Source: Datisca glomerata (taxonomy: Eukaryota > Streptophyta > Magnoliopsida > Cucurbitales > Datiscaceae). Taken from it: a stretch of DNA of 64,000 nucleotides. The first letter of the stretch is position 1; the number at the start of each line of letters is the position of its first letter. The position numbers and the translations under genes are program-made. Shown piece after piece: positions 56,801 through 64,000 of this stretch. The stretch is from contig QANY01005078.1 of the NCBI GenBank assembly GCA_003255025.1, forward strand, positions 558,001 to 622,000, given 5' to 3'. The notes under the pieces were generated by a model, which searched no databases, had not been told where the DNA came from, and saw nothing but the letters and a program-made list of their open reading frames with translations.

Positions 56801-59006
56801 GGATAAATACTTAATTACTAATTTCAATAATCATGATAATTGTAGATTAGATGTACTTTTTTCTCTAAAAACTATTAATAATTAAATCTTATAAATTATA
56901 GGATGTCAACAATGAGAAGAACATCATCCTCGTCTGATTAAGATGTGAGATTTCTCCACCTTTTGCGAGATACATTTGTTCGTATTTTTATCATCTAAAT
57001 AGTTTTTAGATCTGATGAATAAAAGAATAGAAACTAATGACTCGGACATATTTTGACCGTCAATTACAAATTGAACGCCCATGAACTACAAACACCATCT
57101 CTACAGTTTTTTAGAATGACAGAGAATCCGAATTTAGATAAATGAGAACTGGAAAACTAGAGTTATTAAGGGCATATGATAAAAGAAAATAATAAAATTG
57201 AACTTGTCAAGAGCAAGTTGTCAAGCAAGTTGGTTTATTGTGGTCTACAAGAGAATGGATCCGGCAATGACATAACTTGCTATACTATATTTATTTTTCT
57301 TTTCTGTTATATGTTTGGCTTTAGAGATTCGGAATCCAAGTTGTTTTTGTTTATCTTTTTTTGTGGATGCAAATAGACTATTGGGTATTGGTGCGTGTGG
57401 TGTTAAATGTTATTAAATTAAAGCTTGATTAGAGGATTGATTCACAAAGCTAAAACCCAATTGTTTAATTATATATAGCACAAACATTCTTTGCTTTTCC
57501 TTCCGATGAAAGGGCAATTCGATTCAATTATATGACCTTCTTAACAGGGTCTCGCCTTCTGCAATTGTCACACAACTGCCCCTTCCAATTATTTTAAAGC
57601 CACCCATTTCTTTAGTGTTTTTCATGCATATAATCTGTCTCTAGATCTCTCTAAATATACATAACCATATATAGAATCTATTTGAGAGTGTATTTTTAAT
57701 TTTTTTTTTTTATAGTTTTAAGGTTACTAAGTTGATTCCATCACACAAATTTATAAGTATATAAGTAAAGAAATAATTATTTGTGTCGATCCATCTTGTT
57801 AGTTGTCAGATTGCATATAAAAATATAAAAATTATTTTTCAATGATAGGTTACACTTTCTAATAGTACTTTGTATAATATTATATAAAAATTAAGAAAAT
57901 ATAGTAAATGAACAATTTTAGAATTCACTTGGAAATATGTCATATTTTTGTTATTAGTTGCAAATATTTTGGTTTGTATTTCCTTCAATTAGTTTTAATT
58001 ATGATTTTTATTTTATTGACACTTTTACCCCTTTTGACAATTGCTTACTCACATGATACCATGTAATCATTCAGTTTTGATAGCGATAATCATGTTAATT
58101 TTTAATTTTGATTTTTTTCTTCATTTTAAAACATGAATTTATACACGGATAAAATTTTAGATCAAGTTTTATGTCACTGAATAATGTGTCAATCATTTAT
58201 TGGTTGATGTTTTAATACTGCTTATGATAATTTTACTAATTAGCCAATACAAATTTGATACATCCCTTAGTTAAATAAAACTTAATATACGACTTGATCG
58301 GTTTAAAATTATTCTTAAAATATCGTGTTATTTTGTATGAAAAGAGACATTTTCGCATAGTTTTAGTTTTAGTTCATTTAGGTACTTAGAGTACTACTTA
58401 CAACGCACTTGATCTTTTCCACATAATTTCTGGTCTTCAATTTAATTTTCAGAAGAGTCTAGCTTAATTTTTTAGGGGTTTCATCTGAGATTCAAAGTCA
58501 TATTTTGAACTCAATTGAATTTTATTTTTGGCACGTATAGTTTCTAGTTAAGTATTTGGGGCTTCTCTTATAAGCTCTTGACTATGAATTGTAAAGTTCT
58601 TGTTGGTAAAATTACTAAAAGAGTGTAAGCTTGTGAGGCTAAAAACCTATCTTATGCTATGAAGGTGACAGAATAAAGAGAGAGAGAGAGAGAGATAGAA
58701 GAAGCTGAGAGAAATATGAGGATTTTTATTAACCTTGGCTTGAGAAGATACAGAAATATATAGACAAGGAAAATAGCTAACAAACTGAAAAATAACTTAC
58801 TTAAACAAACTAACAGAAACTAACTAACTTGATGACTAAGCTGCTTATTGTACATTATTAGTATGTTAACATATGTTGAGAGACTTTCAACTTTTGATGT
58901 CTGTTTTATTTGAAATTCAATGTCTTTCGTCTTCTGTCGAAGAAAGTATTGTATGTTGTTGAAGGTGTTATGAGGAACTATCTTTAGAAGCGGACAACCC
59001 AAGATC
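53815..59006. other. Intergenic region of about 5 kb without recognised genes
   Basis: AT-rich; frames up to 106 codons (55499-55819) show no domain. A GA microsatellite stands at 58677-58697. TATA-like and CT-rich stretches occur (for example 54560 and 57650) but no coding frame follows them. Confidence 0.5.
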
Positions 59007-59189
59007 ATGCAGAGGCTAAGGTTGTTTGGGAGTCTATTTATAAACCTAGCTAAGAATTTTGGAGGCCTTGGAATCTATGATTTGTGTGATTGGAATATTG
59101 CTTATATCATTAAGCACTTAATGGTTCTTGGGCAACTAGACCCAATGATTGAATTTAGACTATATAGTGCAAGATATTGGCTTTCTTAG
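59007..59189 (+). pseudogene. LINE RT fragment
   Basis: Reads NLAKNFGGLGIYDLCDWNIA then YIIKHLMVLGQLD, the (E/N)GGLGIRDLxxWNxAxxxKHLW motif just after the LINE RT thumb. Only about 60 codons survive; upstream and downstream are unrelated. Confidence 0.6.
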
Positions 59190-59394
59190 GGAAATAGGAT
59201 AGTTTAAGAAAATAAAGAAAAGAATGTCCCAAAAATATTATTTTGAACAAATGGCCGAGTTTTATAATCGCCCACCTAAAAAATATTGTAAATAAATGAG
59301 ATTGACCTCACTAATAAAGGGTTTTATTCGTGTTATTTGCATAATAACCCCAGTGAAAAACATTATTTGTGTAAGGACCCCGAGCTACATGTTA

Positions 59395-59590
59395 CGTAGT
59401 ATATAGATATATAGTCAATGGTATATAACAATATATTGTGTTATGTATATTTTTTGTAGTATATTTTAATATATTTATCAGTATATCATAGTATGTATGT
59501 AGTATATTTTTATATACCATCAATATATCGTAATATATATGTAGTATATTTTTATATAGTATTAGTATATTTTTATATACCATCTGATAC
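59395..59590 (+). repeat. TA-rich minisatellite
   Basis: Irregular repeats of GTAGTATATTTTTATATA and ACCATCAATATATC-type units. The frames read across it on both strands (59392-59607, 59493-59690) are by-products. Confidence 0.65.
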
Positions 59591-59699
59591 CATACCCTAT
59601 CCCACACTCAAGACTCGCCCCTTTTTCTTCTTATTCATCCCTCTCGCTCAAAAACCAGAAAATAGAGGGAGGAAGAGAAATGTTACATAAAAACGAGAT

Positions 59700-60300
59700 C
59701 TGGTCACGATGAAGGAATCCGAGATCTTCTCTCTAATGAAATGAACATCTAATTCAACATGTTTAGTACGCGAGTGGAATACATGATTGACGGCAAGTTG
59801 GTTGGCACCCATGTTGTCACACCAAAGAGTTGGGCGCCTGAAATAGATAAACCAAGTTCACTGAATAGTGATTGGATCTAAAAAATTCCAGTGGCTGCTT
59901 GGACAAGGTAAACCACCAAATTTTCACTCAAGTATATGCAATAACCTGATGTAGAACTTATGTCATCAAGACAGCAAGCCCAATTTGCATCACTATACCC
60001 CTTAACAGCAAGAAAATTAACTGGGTTAAACAAAAGGCCATGCTTAACAGTTCCTTTAAGATATCTCAATATTCTTTTTCATGCTTTCCAATGCTCAGTA
60101 GTATGAGCCTTTAGAAATTGACTAAGCTTGTTAACAGAAAAGGATAAATCAGGACGAGTTAGAGTTAAGTACTGTAAAGCTCTCACAGTGCTTCTGTATA
60201 AGGTAGGGTCTCCAAAGAGAGTTACAGAGGCTATTGAGTATTTGACATAAGAGGACATAGGTGTAGGAAAATTAGAATCTTTCATACCAATTCTGTTAAG
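59700..60300 (-). pseudogene. Copia RNase H
   Basis: Pieces in order: RNSIASVTL-type lead (YSIASVTLFGDPTLYRSTVR), ALQYLTLTRPDLSFSVNKLS, MRYLKGTVKHGLLFNP, VKGYSDANWACCLDDISSTS and GYCIYL. The YSDADWA motif reads YSDANWA. A terminal [12 protein letters not shown] piece lies at about 59740. Stops split the frame. It would degrade RNA in RNA/DNA hybrids. Confidence 0.78.
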
Positions 60301-60326
60301 AAGATCCCTTATATATTTGCTCTGAG

Positions 60327-61443
60327 TTAAGTAAAGTCATGATCTGTCCCTGTAAGCTTCAAAACCAAGGAAATAGTGTATCGAACCCAACTTTTAAGAG
60401 AAAACTTTTGATTGAGATCTGAGATAGTTTGACATATTAGTTTTGGACAGTTGCCAGTGACTGAGAGTAGCACAAGAAGCTGAACTTGCTTGTAGATGAC
60501 GAGGGATGAGTCTGACTTTGAATTGATGAAGCCTTTATAAAGGAGAGTACTTTGGAGCTTTTCAAACCAAGCTCTTAGAGCTTGTTTAAGATCATACAAA
60601 GTTTTAGTCAACTTCCACACATAGTCCCTATGTAAATGATGCTCAAAACCCAAAGGTTGTTACATATAAACTTCTTCTTTAAGACTCTCATTCAAAAAGG
60701 CATTATTGATGTCAATTTATTGGACATCCCAGTTGAAAGAAACAGCAAAAGTAAGAACAATTCGAATTGTTGCAGGCTTTACAACAGGGCTATATGTTTC
60801 AAAGTAATCTGTACCAAAATTTTGCTTTGTGCTAAAGAATAGACCCATCTGGATTGTATTTGATCCTAAAAACCCACATATTTTGAATCACATTCATACA
60901 ACTGTTTCTAGGTACAAGTTTCCAAGTATTAATTATGAGAGCATAATATTCCTCATGCACGACAGTGTTCCATTTAGGATGATTTAAATCTGCTCCAACA
61001 AAAATTGGTTCATAGTTTAAGTCACAAGTAGTAACAGACAAGATTTTAGGTTTAAAAATACCATTCTTTGATCTTGCAGTCATAGGATGAGTAAATATAG
61101 AATAATGTTTAGTTTGCTGAACAACTTGAGTCTGCACAGTAGGGTAATTATGAGAAGTTAACAAGTTAGGAGACAAAGACAAAACACTACCATCTTGACT
61201 AGAATTGAGTAAAGAATTAGATAAAACATTCTCACCACATTGAGTAAAGGGAATATGATGACAAGGAATAGAATAAATCTCAGTTAAAGAATGGGCTTGA
61301 AGATTATAATTATTTAATACCTGATTTTCCGCTCCAATATTAGACTGAGATTCAGAAGAAGCCACTTCCTCGTTACAAACTAAAGTTGTAATTTGAGCAC
61401 TTGAATTTAGATTGTGATTATGCTTAAAAACATTGGGAAACAC
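60327..61443 (-). pseudogene. Copia reverse transcriptase lacking the YVDD box
   Basis: The N-terminal linker (61443-60832) includes MTARSKNGIFKPK, then WNTVVHEEYYALIINTWKLV and WVFRIKYNPDGSI. The palm part reads VWKLTKTLYDLKQALRAWFE, KLQSTLLYKGFINSKSDSSL, VIYKQVQLLVLLSVTGNCPK. Normally a YVDDI segment stands between the hydrophobic strand and VTGN; here LLVLL joins SVTGN directly, so about seven codons, including the two catalytic aspartates, are gone while the frame is kept. Confidence 0.8.
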
Positions 61444-61699
61444 AGGAGTAGAACAATAAGTTTTAGTTGGTTTATGAACAGAATTTAAGAACTGAAATGG
61501 AAACTCAATCTCATTAAAAGTGACACTGACTGAGATATACAGCTTTCCAGTGTTAGGATCAAAATATTTATAGCCTTTATGACTGTCTAAGTAACCTAAA
61601 AAGATGCATTTAACAGAGTGAAAGTTTAATTTATGTTTGTCATAAGGTCTAGTAAATGGATAACATGAACAACCAAATGTTTTGAAGAACCTGAAGTCA

Positions 61700-62253
61700 A
61701 ATTTTTGTTAATACAAAGTGAAGAAAGGTGATTTGTTCAGCAAAATAATGGAGGATAAACTGTTAATAATGAAAACAGTAGTATGGAAGGCCTCCCACAA
61801 GAAAGTGAGAAGCATTTTTTCTTGAGCAAGAAGTGTTAACCCCGTTTCAACAATTTGTCTATGCCTTATTTCCACTTTACCATTTTGTTGATGCAAGTGT
61901 GGACAAGGATGCCTGAAATGAACTCCCATTTGCACAAAAGCAAATTTGAGGCTTCTGAATTCCCCTCTCTTGTCACTTTGGAAACTTTTGATTTTGATAC
62001 CAAATTGTCTTTCAATATAGTTAAAGAATTGAATGACAATATTGTATGTCTCAGATTTTAATTTCATAGGAAAGATCCAAGAGAACATAGAGAAATCATC
62101 TATGAAGCTAATATAGTATCTATAGCCATTTGATGACAAGATAAGAGATGGTCCCAGTAAATCAGAATCTATAAGATCAAAGGGACTTTTCGTACTAAGT
62201 GTGATAGAAGGAAAAAAAAAATTTGTGCATTTTACCAAATTGACATGCTTCAC
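61700..62253 (-). pseudogene. Copia integrase core
   Basis: 181 open codons: LIDSDLLGPSLILSSNGYRY, YISFIDDFSMFSWIFPMKLK, FQSDKRGEFRSLKFAFVQMG and HQQNGKVEIRHRQIVETGLT. The two Asp and the Glu of the catalytic triad are present. The zinc-binding part upstream (62900-62254) is scattered over frames. Confidence 0.8.
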
Positions 62254-63969
62254 AAAAGAGAGGTTTATTAGATTTGCAATTTACAGAATTTGGCTTGAAG
62301 GGTGTCCAAACCTTTGATGCCAGAGAAAAATATTATCAATGCAAGGGAATTTGACAGCAAAGTTGTCATTTTTATTGACAAAAAAGGGCATTGTGTACAC
62401 GTTTATTACATTAAGAATTTGACAGAAAGATACTTGAGATATGCAAACCAAGATTAAAGCTATGGCTACATAACAGACTGTAGCTTTATTAGAATGAAAG
62501 GAAAAATTTGAAGGCCTTGAAGAAGCACGATCAAGTGTGAAGTGGTAGAGTCCATCCTTAAGTCTGCCTTGAAGAAGAACCTTCCTGGTGATCTTGTCCT
62601 TTATGAAACAAAAAACAGAATCAAACTAAATGATAACATTATTGTCACGAGTTAATTGAGAAACATAAAATAATTTTTTGGCAATGAGAGGCACACAAAG
62701 GATGTCTTTAAGAGAAAGAGAGACAGTTTGTGAAGTAGAGTTATTAACAAATTTGGAGTTTAAAACAGCTTTATTGAGAGAAATTAAGGAATTGACAACA
62801 TGAGAGATAGGTAAACATTCACCATTTTCAACTACCTTTCCTTTACCTTTGTAGTCAGTTTTAAGAGAAAGGTTTTAAAGATCAGACGTGATATGATTTT
62901 TGCAGCACTGTCCATATACCATGAATTATCACTGACTAAAGAATGAGACGCATAATAAGCTGAAGCTCCTTGATTTAGTGGCTGATAACTTGAGTCATTT
63001 TAATTGTTGAGAGAAACAGAATGTGCTTGGGCTTGTGGACTGAACTCAGGCTGTTGATAATCTGTCTCAAATCGATTGTAACAATTGAATACAGTGTGTC
63101 CAAGTCTCTTACATATTTGAAAAGTAGGCCTAAAACCAGGCCTACCTCTACCACCACATCTGCTCCTGTTATTGCTATTATTTCCTCGATCAATAAAATT
63201 GTTACCACGACCTCTTCTTCCATTGAACTGAGTTGCATTCATCGAAGCAACTGTATTACTTGAATCAAGGAAGCCAGAAATAGATTTGTTTTGTTCAAGC
63301 CTCAATTCTTGACTTTGAAGCAGGATTTGAGCTTCCTAAATGGTAATAAGCTCCTGGCTAGAAGTTAAAATGAACCACTCCAGGTTTATAGTCATTACCA
63401 AAACCACCTAATACGTATAAAATCAACTCTTCATCATTAATAACTTGTCCACAAGCTAATAAGTGATCAGCAATAGCTCTCATTTTTAATATGTAGTCAT
63501 TTATAATAAGAGAACCTTTCCTAGTAGACTGAAGTTGAAAGCTCAACTGTAACAACCTGGATTTTGAGTTCGTAGTAAAGATACCTTCCAGAAGTGATCA
63601 AATTTCAACAGACAACCCATATCTAACCGCATGTCCAAGCATTGACTCTAAAATGCTAGGTAAAAGCTAGCTTAAAAATTGATCAAGACGAATCCAAGAA
63701 ACATAATTTGGATTAGGGACTGTAGAAAACACTACAACGTTGTTATCACATGTTGTAAGTTTTATGATATACTGAGGAGGTCTCAGAACAGCACCGAGAA
63801 GATAATCTTCCAAACCATACTCTCTTACAGAAGATTGAATTTGAGAATGCCAGAAAATGTAATTTTGACGATCAAGACGTAGAGTGATTGGAATTAAGTT
63901 CTTTGGTATTGAACTTATTTCTGACAACAAAACTTGAGCAGTTTGAGAAGTTGAAGAATTGGACGCCAT
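62254..63969 (-). pseudogene. Copia gag, protease and pre-integrase region
   Basis: Begins MASNSSTSQTAQVLLSEISS at 63969 and includes LDRQNYIFWHSQIQSSVREY (gag), LQLSFQLQSTRKGSLIINDY near 63555, a glycine/asparagine/arginine-rich stretch (FNGRRGRGNNFIDRGNN) and a knuckle reading FQICKRLGHTVFNC, in which the expected first Cys is Phe. The frames change several times; the protease was not resolved. Confidence 0.72.
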
Positions 63970-64000
63970 TGAAACAGAAGCGAGACAAAAATGAGAATTT

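Larger units (their letters stand above)
59700..63999 (-). mobile_element. Inverted Ty1/copia element, 3' LTR missing, continuing past the window edge
   Basis: On the minus strand the order is gag (63969), integrase (62253), RT (61443-60327), RNase H (60285-59700), the copia order. The 3' part ends within RNase H near 59700 with no LTR seen. The 5' LTR, if present, is beyond base 64000. Frequent stops show it is inactive. Confidence 0.8.

Noticed and set aside
59392..59690. Tyr/Ile-rich frames on both strands
   Set aside because: Read through a TA-rich minisatellite.

Overview
The window reads as plant nuclear DNA, most likely from a eudicot. It has an AT-rich intergenic background, a PLS-type pentatricopeptide repeat (PPR) gene family, a class II LOB-domain gene with a TATA promoter and one intron, Tat-lineage Ty3/gypsy and Ty1/copia retrotransposons, LINE relics, MITE-like hairpins and an organelle-derived insert. 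Only two host genes look intact: the PPR gene (203-1732) and the LBD gene (27205-28019). Almost everything else is repeat-derived and carries stops, shifts or deletions.

Layout. 1-16390: a PPR gene and its duplicates. Copy 1 is intact. Copies 2 and 3 lie in tandem units of about 2.7 kb that each carry promoter, 5' UTR intron and coding part, and both are dead. Copy 3 is split by a rearranged Tat retrotransposon (8921-15797) whose two junctions share about 158 bp of PPR sequence. 16391-26250: MITE-like elements, a truncated and a solo LTR of a second Tat family, a copia relic, and an insert with plastid ndhB-like sequence and a decayed mitochondrial-type tRNA-Lys. 26941-28292: LBD gene with TATA box and poly(A) signal. 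29773-45870: a degenerate Tat element of about 16 kb with LTRs, a tRNA-type primer binding site, gag, reverse transcriptase, two RNase H domains and integrase on the plus strand.

The most interesting structure is in the 3' third of that element. On the minus strand it carries what looks like a separate transcription unit with a TATATAAA box, a leader, a long intron full of tandem repeats, a plant-mobile-domain (PMD, aminotransferase-like) coding exon, a 99-bp frame-preserving intron and more PMD exon. A 1.46-kb solo LTR has since split it. A second diverged copy of its promoter and leader, with the splice donor kept, lies at 20470-21142, fused in unexpected orientation to an LTR of the same family.

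45871-64000: LINE relics, a gag-only LTR element (50547-53814) with minisatellites in its LTRs, long stretches without recognisable genes, and an inverted copia element (about 59700 to the window end) whose reverse transcriptase has lost its catalytic YVDD box. Family calls rest on motif recognition from memory; no database search was run.
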